From NCBI GenBank assembly GCA_036307825.1, contig JAXJWW010000058.1, positions 1-33,378 of the forward strand: a stretch of DNA of 33,378 nucleotides, read 5' to 3'. Below, in pieces: positions 15,717 through 22,125 of the stretch (positions are counted from its first letter, which is position 1; each line of letters begins with the position of its first letter). Origin of the DNA: RGIG9060 sp036307825. Its GTDB lineage: Bacteria > Spirochaetota > Spirochaetia > Treponematales > Treponemataceae. The translations under genes were made by a program, and so were the position numbers. The notes below the pieces were generated by a model. The model did not search any database and was not told the DNA's origin. It worked only from the letters and a program-made list of their open reading frames with translations.

Positions 15717-16577
15717 TTATTTATATAATTTGTCTTCGTCTACAAGGTCATCTGCTTCGTCAGCAATAATATCTTCTTCTTTTGGTTCAGTAGGAGTATA
15801 GTTGCTGTAATCAACAATTTCTTCGTCATCTGATTTTGTTGATGCGTCTGACAATGATTCTTCATCTTCATCTTGTTCGATGATTTTAAGTCCTGCTTCG
15901 TTATCTGCATCTACTACAGCGTTAGCAATAATTGATGTGAATAATGTGATAGCGCGGATAGCATCATCGTTACCTGGGATAGGGTAGTCAATTCCTTCTG
16001 GGTTACAGTTTGTATCTACAACAGCTACGATTGGGATACCCATTCTGCGAGCTTCTGCAACTGCAATAGCTTCTTTGTGTGTATCAATAACGAAAAGAAT
16101 TCCAGGGAGTTCTTTCATTTCTTTAATACCACCGAGGTTTTTTTCCAATTTAGCTTTTTCTTTTTGGATTCCAGAAATTTCTTTCTTAGTTAAACTTTCG
16201 AAAGTTCCATCAACTTCCATTTTTTCAAGTTTCTTTAAGCGAAGAAGTGATTTTTTGATTGTTGAGAAGTTTGTAAGCATACCACCAAGCCAGCGGTTGT
16301 TTACATAGTACATATCACAGCGTTCTGCTTCTTTTGCGATTGCTTGCTGTGCTTGTTTTTTTGTTCCTACGAAAAGAACTGATTTACCGTTTGAAGTTAC
16401 TTTTCTAACTGCTTCATAGGCATCTTTGATTGCAACGATTGTTTTTTGCAAATCGATAATGTGGATCCCGTTTCTTTCTGCGAAAATGTATTTTTTCATA
16501 CGAGGATCCCAGCGCTTAACCTGGTGACCAAAGTGTACACCTGATTCAAGCAAACTCTTCATGGTTACTACTGCCAT
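15717..16577 (-). CDS. rpsB: Ribosomal protein uS2
   Basis: 286 aa. The core (1-235) has MKSLLESGVHFGHQVKRWDP, FVGTKKQAQQAIAKEA, NRWLGGMLTNF and ALPVVAVVDTN-type passages (here GIPIVAVVDTN). The last 50 residues form an acidic, Asp/Glu-rich tail beyond the usual length of about 240. GGAG lies 7-10 nt before the ATG. A roughly 100-nt structured leader and a palindromic promoter precede it, fitting autogenous control of rpsB-tsf. Confidence 0.96.
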   Translation of the reverse strand: MAVVTMKSLLESGVHFGHQVKRWDPRMKKYIFAERNGIHIIDLQKTIVAIKDAYEAVRKVTSNGKSVLFVGTKKQAQQAIAKEAERCDMYYVNNRWLGGMLTNFSTIKKSLLRLKKLEKMEVDGTFESLTKKEISGIQKEKAKLEKNLGGIKEMKELPGILFVIDTHKEAIAVAEARRMGIPIVAVVDTNCNPEGIDYPIPGNDDAIRAITLFTSIIANAVVDADNEAGLKIIEQDEDEESLSDASTKSDDEEIVDYSNYTPTEPKEEDIIADEADDLVDEDKLYK

Positions 16578-16594
16578 TGAGTTTCTCCTTCATC

Positions 16595-16673
16595 GGAAAA
16601 TTCTTCTATTTTTGTTATTTTTCAAAAATAGCCTTATCATAAAGTATATGATAAAAGTTCAGTAGAATTTTCC
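16595..16673 (-). promoter_or_regulatory. rpsB 5' leader, three-way-junction RNA
   Basis: Minus strand, in order: outer arm GGAAAATTCT (16673-16664), hairpin TTATCATA/TATGATAA (16654-16634, 5-nt loop), hairpin CTATTTTT/AAAAATAG (16631-16606, 10-nt loop) and closing arm AGAATTTTCC (16604-16595), which is a perfect 10-bp match to the first arm. The ribosome-binding site follows directly. All three stems are perfect. Confidence 0.65.
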
Positions 16674-16691
16674 ACCTTACTCTATTTCTCG

Positions 16692-16725
16692 ATAGTAAAT
16701 TTAGCAAAATAATTGCCAAATTTAC
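16692..16725 (-). promoter_or_regulatory. rpsB promoter inside a 13-bp-arm palindrome
   Basis: Minus strand: TTGGCA (16719-16714), 16-nt spacer, TACTAT (16697-16692). The predicted start near 16685 lies just before the leader structure. GTAAATTTAGCAA (16695-16707) and TTGCCAAATTTAC (16713-16725) form an inverted repeat (one G-T) that covers the -35 box and spacer. Confidence 0.55.
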
Positions 16726-16797
16726 ATACGGAAGATTACAGATTTTACCAATAGCCAACAGCAAATCAATAAAATCCGACAAGTTCATTGATAAAAG

Positions 16798-17388
16798 TTA
16801 ATCTATCAATGAATATCCTTGTTCTTTTAATATGTCATAAAATTCAAAAATAGGCAAGCCTATAATCGAACTTTGTGTACCTTCTATGTGAGTTATAAAA
16901 CAAGACGCCATACCTTGAATGCGGTATGCTCCAGCAACTCCATGCCATTCACCTGTTTCGATGTACCACTGTATTTCTTTTTCTGATAGAGCAGTGAAAG
17001 TAACTTTATTTACACTTGTTCTTGTAGAAAGATAATTTATTTTTCCGTTAAATAAAGCTATCGCAGTAATAACAGTGTGAGTTCCATTTTGTAATTCTTT
17101 TAGAAATTCAATCGCTTGTTCTTTTGATTCCGGTTTTCCGTAAACTTTGTTATCTTTGAAAATTAAAGTATCTGCAGCGAAAATCCAAGGAACTGTTTGT
17201 CCTTGTGGAAGCATTTTCATTGCAGCTTTAATTTTCTTAGAAGCCAAAAATTCAGGAACTTTCTCAAATGACAAATCTTCAGGATATACCTCATCTATTT
17301 CTGGCATTACAACCATATAAGGTATACCCAATTGCTTAAAAATTTCCTGTCTTCTTTGAGAAGATGATGCTAATATTATTGGTTCCAT
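16798..17388 (-). CDS. maf: Maf-family nucleoside triphosphate pyrophosphatase
   Basis: 196 aa. Maf proteins hydrolyse dTTP/UTP or modified nucleotides to monophosphates. ILASSSQRRQEIFKQLG (5-21) and FAADTLIF (D73) are the family motifs; the C-terminal half has GVAGAYRIQGMAS. No Shine-Dalgarno lies at normal distance (AGGAAG is 18 nt away); instead a TATATT ends 6 nt before the ATG. Only 14 nt separate it from the gene upstream. A hairpin CATTGATA/TATCAATG (16786-16811) overlaps the stop. Confidence 0.92.
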   Translation of the reverse strand: MEPIILASSSQRRQEIFKQLGIPYMVVMPEIDEVYPEDLSFEKVPEFLASKKIKAAMKMLPQGQTVPWIFAADTLIFKDNKVYGKPESKEQAIEFLKELQNGTHTVITAIALFNGKINYLSTRTSVNKVTFTALSEKEIQWYIETGEWHGVAGAYRIQGMASCFITHIEGTQSSIIGLPIFEFYDILKEQGYSLID

Positions 17389-17394
17389 ACTTTA

Positions 17395-17423
17395 AATATA
17401 ATTTATCTTCCTGTAAGTGTCTT
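17395..17423 (-). promoter_or_regulatory. Possible internal promoter for maf
   Basis: Minus strand: AAGACA (17423-17418), 17-nt spacer, TATATT (17400-17395), ATG 6 nt later. It lies at the very end of the upstream gene. Confidence 0.4.
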
Positions 17424-18086
17424 TAATAATTGCAAGGCTTTTTGTCTAACAGGTGTAACATAGTTATAGTTTACAGCAATTTCTGAAATTGATCTTACCA
17501 TATCTGAGTTATCTTTTACTGTTGGAGCAAGTTTTTCGTATGCGTTAAGAACTTCTAAAGCTAAACTACTTGTTGGGTTAATTCTTGCAAATTTTTTCTG
17601 TGCCCAAGCGATAGTATTTACAACTTCATCATTTTCATTAATTCCAACGTTTCCTAAAGCTCTAATTGCAGCTGTTGTTACCATTGGTTCATTATCTGCA
17701 AGTGCAACTTTCATTAAAGAATTTTTTGATTCTTCAGTTTTAATTTCACCAAGAAGGTCACAAGCTTTTTTTCTGATATCAGGATAGTTGTTTGCAATTC
17801 TTCCATCCGTTCTTGATTCGTTATAAATTCCTTCTCCTGCTAAAGAGTCGAGAGCTACTGCCATATCAGGACTTGCTCTACCTCCTGCAATAGCTGATTC
17901 AAGATATTGAAGAGCAACTAATTTACTATCTCTATCAGGAGCTGCAGTTAATTCTTGAATAATAATGTCTTCAACTGTACTTAAGTATTCTTCTTCTACA
18001 GTTGTTTCTGTTCTTCCTTGAGCAAAGCCAAAACTACACACTAATAATAAGCACAACAAGATTGAAAGTATTTTTGAATTTTTCAT
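17403..18086 (-). CDS. Exported HEAT-repeat-like protein
   Basis: 227 aa. Signal peptide about 1-23 (KILSILLCLLLVCSFGFAQ; there is a Cys but no fitting lipobox, so cleavage by signal peptidase I is likelier). Residues 40-227 are helical repeats of the HEAT type: IRKKACDLLGEIKTEESKNS, then MVTTAAIRALGNVG, then VRQKALQLLKTL. Such repeats bind proteins; the partner is unknown. An ATG 12 nt upstream (18098) contains the GGAGG, so this later ATG is the real start. Confidence 0.75.
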   Translation of the reverse strand: MKNSKILSILLCLLLVCSFGFAQGRTETTVEEEYLSTVEDIIIQELTAAPDRDSKLVALQYLESAIAGGRASPDMAVALDSLAGEGIYNESRTDGRIANNYPDIRKKACDLLGEIKTEESKNSLMKVALADNEPMVTTAAIRALGNVGINENDEVVNTIAWAQKKFARINPTSSLALEVLNAYEKLAPTVKDNSDMVRSISEIAVNYNYVTPVRQKALQLLKTLTGR

Positions 18087-18133
18087 TTTATCCTCCATGT
18101 ACTGTGAATGTTCATAAAATAAACATTAAAATC

Positions 18134-18175
18134 GGTATATTTTACTATTCTATACCAGTTTTTTTTATAACGCAA
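18134..18175 (-). promoter_or_regulatory. Promoter of the HEAT-like gene with inverted repeat at -10
   Basis: Minus strand: TTGCGT (18175-18170), 17-nt spacer, TAGAAT (18152-18147). The -35 box is poor. GGTATA (18134-18139) and TATACC (18151-18156) form a perfect inverted repeat around the -10 box. Confidence 0.4.
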
Positions 18176-18218
18176 TAATTTTTTTTAGAGATATTTGTAA
18201 TTCTAGAGAAATTTTGCA

Positions 18219-18875
18219 TTATAAATCAATTGTATCTAATGAAATTAGCCATCTTCCATTTTGTTTTTCAAATTGATAGTAGATGGTATCTTTTGTTCCA
18301 TCAACTTGAACAGCTTTTACCAATTTACTAGAAATATAGCGAATTTCGTCAACTCTAGCATTTTGTCTTGAAAGTCTAAAAACCCAGTTAAAATAATCTT
18401 CTAGAGTTTTTAATTGAATTCTGTTTCCTGGAAGACGAGCAGAAACTGCTTGTAAGTGAGATTTTTGTTTCCAATAGTCAATTGATTGTGGAGTTACATA
18501 TCCAATCCAACTATTGTAATCTTTGTTTTTCATGATGACATCAAGTTCAGCAATTGTTTGTAGAATAGCTTTTTTGTCTTCAGCAAATGTATCTGGAGTG
18601 ATAACTTCATCTGTTTCAATTGCTTTAACAGAACGAGTATATTCATCATCTACTTCTTCTTCGATAGTAAGTGTTAGAGTAGGTTCATCTTCAACTGTTG
18701 CAGTTTCTTGAACTTCGTGTTTTTTTTCTTTTGTAGTATCTTTTTTTTGATCTTTCACTGGTTCTGTTTTTACCTTAGGTTGTTCAACTGGTTCTGGTGT
18801 TGATTTACAAGCAAAAAAGTTTAATACCAACAAAAGTGACAATAAAGAAATACAGAGTACTTTTATTTTTTTCAT
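18219..18875 (-). CDS. Lipoprotein of unknown function
   Basis: 218 aa. Signal peptide with a loose spirochaete lipobox LNFFAC (C23), then a low-complexity Lys/Glu/Pro/Thr region (24-85) as a tether, then a folded domain (about 95-218) with YNSWIGYVTPQSIDYWKQ and YYQFEKQNGRWLISLDTIDL. The C-terminal domain looks like an NTF2-like or similar alpha+beta fold, but I cannot name it. AGGAGA precedes the ATG, and a strong promoter lies at 18931-18959. Divergent from coaD. Confidence 0.75.
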   Translation of the reverse strand: MKKIKVLCISLLSLLLVLNFFACKSTPEPVEQPKVKTEPVKDQKKDTTKEKKHEVQETATVEDEPTLTLTIEEEVDDEYTRSVKAIETDEVITPDTFAEDKKAILQTIAELDVIMKNKDYNSWIGYVTPQSIDYWKQKSHLQAVSARLPGNRIQLKTLEDYFNWVFRLSRQNARVDEIRYISSKLVKAVQVDGTKDTIYYQFEKQNGRWLISLDTIDL

Positions 18876-18930
18876 TCTTATCTCCTAAACCAAAAAATTT
18901 TAAAACACTTTAAAAGCATTCTTAACTTAT

Positions 18931-18959
18931 ATTGTACTATGCTTCTTATTTTTCGTCAA
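18931..18959 (-). promoter_or_regulatory. Promoter of the 218-aa lipoprotein
   Basis: Minus strand: TTGACG (18959-18954), 17-nt spacer, TACAAT (18936-18931). Each box is one mismatch from consensus. Confidence 0.7.
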
Positions 18960-18986
18960 ATATCTTTAATATATCTTTTAAAATAC

Positions 18987-19015
18987 TTGACCGAAAATCA
19001 AACAAAATATACTAT
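18987..19015 (+). promoter_or_regulatory. coaD promoter, -10 box 7 nt from ATG
   Basis: TTGACC (18987-18992), 17-nt spacer, TACTAT (19010-19015), then 7 nt and the ATG at 19023. An alternative TATACT at 19008 has a 15-nt spacer. Either way transcription would begin at or next to the start codon. Confidence 0.6.
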
Positions 19016-19022
19016 ATAAGGG

Positions 19023-19505
19023 ATGATTTCTGCATTATTTCCGGGATCTTTTGATCCTCCAACTTACGGACATTTAAACATTATCGAAAGAGCTCGTACA
19101 ATTTTTTCTGAGATACATGTTGTTATTGCTGTTAATTCTGCAAAAAACTACCTCTTTTCTGCTCAAGAGCGTGAACAAATGTTGAAGAAAATTGTAGAAC
19201 CTTGGGGAAACGTTTATGTTCATCTTTGTGATTCTTTAATTGTTGATTTTGCAAAGAAAGTCGGAGCTAGAGTTTTAGTTCGTGGAATAAGAAATATGGC
19301 TGATTTTTCTTATGAATTTGATCTTTCTGTAATGAACAAAAGTTTAGATTCTGAAATTGAAACCGTATTTTTGCCAACTGATCCAAAATATTTTGTATTA
19401 AAATCTAGTGGCATTAAGGAACTAGCAGCTCTTGGAGGCGATATTTCTACCATGGTTCCCCCGATAGTTGCGGAAGAATTAGAAAAAAAATACAAAAAAT
19501 GTTAA
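19023..19505 (+). CDS. coaD: Phosphopantetheine adenylyltransferase
   Basis: 160 aa, usual length. Fourth step of coenzyme A synthesis: 4'-phosphopantetheine plus ATP gives dephospho-CoA. FPGSFDPPTYGHLNIIERA has the T14-x-G-H17 nucleotidyl-transfer motif; VRGIRNMADFSYE and LKSSGIKELAALGGD are family motifs. The N-terminus MISALFPGSFDP fits the family exactly, so the ATG is right, although the only Shine-Dalgarno-like bases (AAGGG) touch it. Coenzyme A is the donor for the acyl carrier protein encoded nearby. Confidence 0.95.
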   Translation: MISALFPGSFDPPTYGHLNIIERARTIFSEIHVVIAVNSAKNYLFSAQEREQMLKKIVEPWGNVYVHLCDSLIVDFAKKVGARVLVRGIRNMADFSYEFDLSVMNKSLDSEIETVFLPTDPKYFVLKSSGIKELAALGGDISTMVPPIVAEELEKKYKKC

Positions 19506-19530
19506 AAAATGCAAAAAAAGTGGATTTTTT

Positions 19531-19623
19531 TTGACAAAAATGCATTTTTTGTTATGTTTTAGTTTGACAAAAATCTAAAAAATGTTATAATGAGTTGACA
19601 GTTAGGTACTTTTGTTGTATTGT
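19531..19623 (+). promoter_or_regulatory. Tandem promoters before rpmF-acpP
   Basis: Three exact TTGACA boxes start at 19531, 19564 and 19595. The second is best: TTGACA-N16-TATAAT (19586-19591), both boxes perfect. The first and third have weaker -10 boxes (TATGTT at 19553 and TATTGT at 19618). AAAAAATGCA (19504-19513) and TGCATTTTTT (19541-19550) form an AT-rich inverted repeat that may end coaD transcription. Confidence 0.6.
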
Positions 19624-19668
19624 TAACTTGTTATAATAGAATAACAAATTATTTAGCGAGGTTTATAT

Positions 19669-19857
19669 ATGGCAGTACCTAGATCAAAAACTTCAAAAGC
19701 TCGTACAAAACGAAGACAGGGAATTAACATGCGTTTAACAGCTCCTAATCTAGTTGAGTGCGGAAATTGTGGCAACTTAATCATGTATCATCGTGTATGC
19801 CCAAAATGTGGCTTTTATCGAGGAAAACAGATTATTTCGCCTGAAAGTAATGTTTAA
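19669..19857 (+). CDS. rpmF: Ribosomal protein bL32
   Basis: 62 aa. Small zinc-ribbon protein of the large subunit. MAVPRSKTSKARTKRR is the family start; C31, C34, C44 and C47 (CGNC, CPKC) form the zinc site. GCGAGG lies upstream of the ATG. Followed by acpP after 11 nt, part of a conserved fatty-acid gene neighbourhood. Confidence 0.96.
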   Translation: MAVPRSKTSKARTKRRQGINMRLTAPNLVECGNCGNLIMYHRVCPKCGFYRGKQIISPESNV

Positions 19858-19868
19858 GGAGATCTAAA

Positions 19869-20102
19869 ATGGACGAATTATTGGCAAAAATGCAAAAAAT
19901 TATTGCAAACCAACTTGAAATTGATGAAGCATCAATCACACTTGAATCATCATTCCGCCAAGATTTAAAAGCAGACAGTCTTGATACTTATGAATTAGTT
20001 TATGCATTCGAAGAAGAATTAGGTATCAAAATTGACGATGAAAAAGCAAATGAATTTGAAACAGTTGGAGATGCATACAACTTTATCAAAACACAAATGT
20101 AA
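19869..20102 (+). CDS. acpP: Acyl carrier protein
   Basis: 77 aa, acidic, all-helical. It carries growing acyl chains on phosphopantetheine. The attachment site is S37 in LKADSLDTYELVYAFEEELG. AAGGAG precedes the ATG. Cotranscribed with rpmF and followed by a strong terminator. Confidence 0.97.
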   Translation: MDELLAKMQKIIANQLEIDEASITLESSFRQDLKADSLDTYELVYAFEEELGIKIDDEKANEFETVGDAYNFIKTQM

Positions 20103-20119
20103 TTTGTTTTTTTTGTAAT

Positions 20120-20163
20120 GTTTTAACGCTTGTTTTTTTCAGGCGTTAAAACAATTTTTTTTT
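20120..20163 (+). terminator. Terminator after acpP, abutting the rnc start
   Basis: GTTTTAACGC (20120-20129) pairs perfectly with GCGTTAAAAC (20143-20152), and a nine-base T-run (20155-20163) follows. The next base is the A of the rnc ATG. Confidence 0.85.
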
Positions 20164-20913
20164 ATGAATTTTATTCCTTCTAAAGATAAATTGTCAAACA
20201 CAAGAAAAAAACTTCTCGTAACTTTTCAAAAATCTTTAAATATTCACTTTAAGAGTATTTCGCTTTTAGATTTAGCCTTTCATCACCGTTCTTTTAATAA
20301 TGAATCAAAAAAAACAGATTTATCACATTTTCAAAACAATGAACGCCTTGAATTTTTAGGTGACGCAGTTTTAGGAATGGTAACTGCTTCTTTGCTTTAT
20401 TCAGATTTAACAGATCAGCCAGAAGGTGAGTTAGCCAGAATAAAATCTGTAGTAGTTTCGGAAGCAACTTTATCACAAATTGCTTTGAATATTGGTGTGG
20501 ATAAGTGTCTTATTCTGGGAAAAGGAGAAGAACTTTCTGGAGGAAGAACTAAAAAAGCAATTTTAGCTGACGCTATGGAAGCAATAATTGGCGCATATTA
20601 TTTAGATTCTGGTTATAGAGAAGCTGAAAAGTTTGTTTTAAAATTCATGGTTGAAGAAGTTGAAAAAGTTTTAAAAAATAAACATCAAAAAGATTATAAA
20701 ACTCTTTTACAAGAGTGGTTTCAAAAAAAATATAAAAAATGTCCACGATATGAATTAGTAGAAACCTCTGGACCTGACCACGATAGAGTTTTTCTTGTTC
20801 AAGTTAGATTGGATAATCAAATTTTTGGACCTGAAAAAGGTAAAAATAAAAAAGAGGCTGAACAAGCTGTTGCTAAACTAGCTTATTCAACCCTTTGTAA
20901 AGAAAATTCCTAA
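20164..20913 (+). CDS. rnc: Ribonuclease III
   Basis: 249 aa. It cuts double-stranded RNA, including rRNA precursors. The catalytic domain has NERLEFLGDAVLG (E60, E63, D67) and ADAMEAIIGAYYLDSG (D136, E139); the dsRNA-binding domain covers about 173-247 (DYKTLLQEWFQKK to AKLAYSTL). The start is uncertain: the ATG directly follows a terminator T-run with no Shine-Dalgarno or promoter. A TTG at codon 10 (20191) is an alternative and would also leave the domain whole. It ends 12 nt from the convergent gene. Confidence 0.93.
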   Translation: MNFIPSKDKLSNTRKKLLVTFQKSLNIHFKSISLLDLAFHHRSFNNESKKTDLSHFQNNERLEFLGDAVLGMVTASLLYSDLTDQPEGELARIKSVVVSEATLSQIALNIGVDKCLILGKGEELSGGRTKKAILADAMEAIIGAYYLDSGYREAEKFVLKFMVEEVEKVLKNKHQKDYKTLLQEWFQKKYKKCPRYELVETSGPDHDRVFLVQVRLDNQIFGPEKGKNKKEAEQAVAKLAYSTLCKENS

Positions 20914-20925
20914 TAAATAAAATTC

Positions 20926-21684
20926 TTATAATTCTTGCTTTAAGTAATTGTACTTATTCTTATCTTTTTTACTATATCTAAATCCTATATCAATTTGATA
21001 TTGCCAGCAAGCATCATAGTTTTCGATATTTTTATTGGAACCTAAGTTTGCGTAATCGTAAGATGCAATTCCATCTAATTTAATTGTCCAATATTTAGCA
21101 ATAGGAAGTTCAACGTTTGCAAGAATTGCTCCTCCTAAGTGTACATAGTTGAATCTATCACTGTATTGATAAAAAACATGTAAACCAGGAGAAAGATTTA
21201 TCCGTAGATAATTCCACATATCAAGTTCTAATAAAATACCTGCAAATAAATCTGCACTTCCTCGTAAAATTGCTTTACTTACTTGTTGAACACCATTAAA
21301 TGTAAATGATAAAGGATAGTAACCTGCAAGCCTAACAATACTGTTCAGTGGTTTCATATGTTTAGTTTGCATTGAAATATACGCACCCACAAGAGTATCT
21401 TGAAAATTAAAATTACTTCTTTCGTACATTTCTTGAAAAATAACACGATTTACAGTAGAAGCAGCAACTCCATAGTCAAAAACTACGAATGGTTTATCTT
21501 TTATTGCAGGAAATCCAGTTTTAGGATTTATATCTTCAATAACTTCTTCTGTTGTAGATACTATATCTTCTTCTTGTACAGTCTCTTCTGATCTTATAGA
21601 TTCTGTGTTAATTTCTGTTTCTTGTGCAAAAACAAAAGATGTAAAAAGCAACACTAAAATAAATAAAAATATTTTTTTGTACAT
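20926..21684 (-). CDS. Exported protein, possible outer-membrane beta-barrel
   Basis: 252 aa. Signal peptide about 1-20 (LFTSFVFAQ), an acidic Glu/Thr-rich stretch (21-50), then alternating aromatic and polar segments (SIVRLAGYYPLSFTFNG, YLRINLSPGLHVFYQYSD, WTIKLDGIASYDYA, YQIDIGFRYSKKDK) that look like amphipathic beta strands. No aromatic C-terminal residue of the usual barrel type. Last gene of the envelope cluster, 14 nt after the small lipoprotein. Family not recognised. Confidence 0.65.
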   Translation of the reverse strand: MYKKIFLFILVLLFTSFVFAQETEINTESIRSEETVQEEDIVSTTEEVIEDINPKTGFPAIKDKPFVVFDYGVAASTVNRVIFQEMYERSNFNFQDTLVGAYISMQTKHMKPLNSIVRLAGYYPLSFTFNGVQQVSKAILRGSADLFAGILLELDMWNYLRINLSPGLHVFYQYSDRFNYVHLGGAILANVELPIAKYWTIKLDGIASYDYANLGSNKNIENYDACWQYQIDIGFRYSKKDKNKYNYLKQEL

Positions 21685-21698
21685 AATTCACCTAAAAA

Positions 21699-22043
21699 TT
21701 AGTTTTTGATTTTATATAAGGTCAACTTTTGGCTAAATTTATCTCTGTCTGTCCATTCTAGATAGAGCATAGAGCCTCTAATATCCCATTCTGTTACTAT
21801 ATTCAAATTTTCACATTCAATATAGAGTGCGTTTTGGATAATTGTATAACTTCCTGTATAAGAAATTGATTCATCAGCTGCATTTTTGATAGTTGCGTTA
21901 AAATCATTTTCTGCACCAAAACTGATAGTGTTTCCGCTATTATCAGACCAAGTACCGATAAAAGGGCTAGGGGTTGCACATCCAAATAAAATACAAGCAA
22001 AAATAATTGAAATAATGTTTATCATAATAAATTTAGTTTTCAT
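21699..22043 (-). CDS. Small lipocalin-like lipoprotein
   Basis: 114 aa. Signal peptide with lipobox LFGC (C22). The mature part begins with FIGTWSDNSGNTISFG and continues as short beta strands to the end. The GTW start and beta-only pattern resemble small lipocalin-type domains, but the call is by pattern only. Cotranscribed with its neighbours, with a hairpin between it and the 735-aa gene. Confidence 0.65.
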   Translation of the reverse strand: MKTKFIMINIISIIFACILFGCATPSPFIGTWSDNSGNTISFGAENDFNATIKNAADESISYTGSYTIIQNALYIECENLNIVTEWDIRGSMLYLEWTDRDKFSQKLTLYKIKN

Positions 22044-22076
22044 TTTATATTCCTTAAAAATTTCATTTATTGTTAT

Positions 22077-22114
22077 GCTGAACGCACATAATATAAATCT
22101 TATGATTGTTCAGC
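22077..22114. repeat. Intergenic hairpin related to the TGCTGAAC repeats
   Basis: GCTGAAC (22077-22083) pairs with GTTCAGC (22108-22114), and CATAA with TTATG inside. The flank GTTATGCTGAAC resembles the 22-bp tandem units near 1183. On the plus strand a T-run follows; on the minus strand, the direction of these genes, none does. Confidence 0.55.
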
Positions 22115-22125
22115 TGTTTTTTTTG

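Noticed and set aside
15436..15801. 121-codon frame opposite tsf and the rpsB end
   Set aside because: Shadow frame over two certain genes; composition is that of the complement of their codons.
22077..22114. Terminator between the 735-aa gene and the small lipoprotein
   Set aside because: On the strand of these genes no T-run follows the hairpin, so I list it only as a hairpin.
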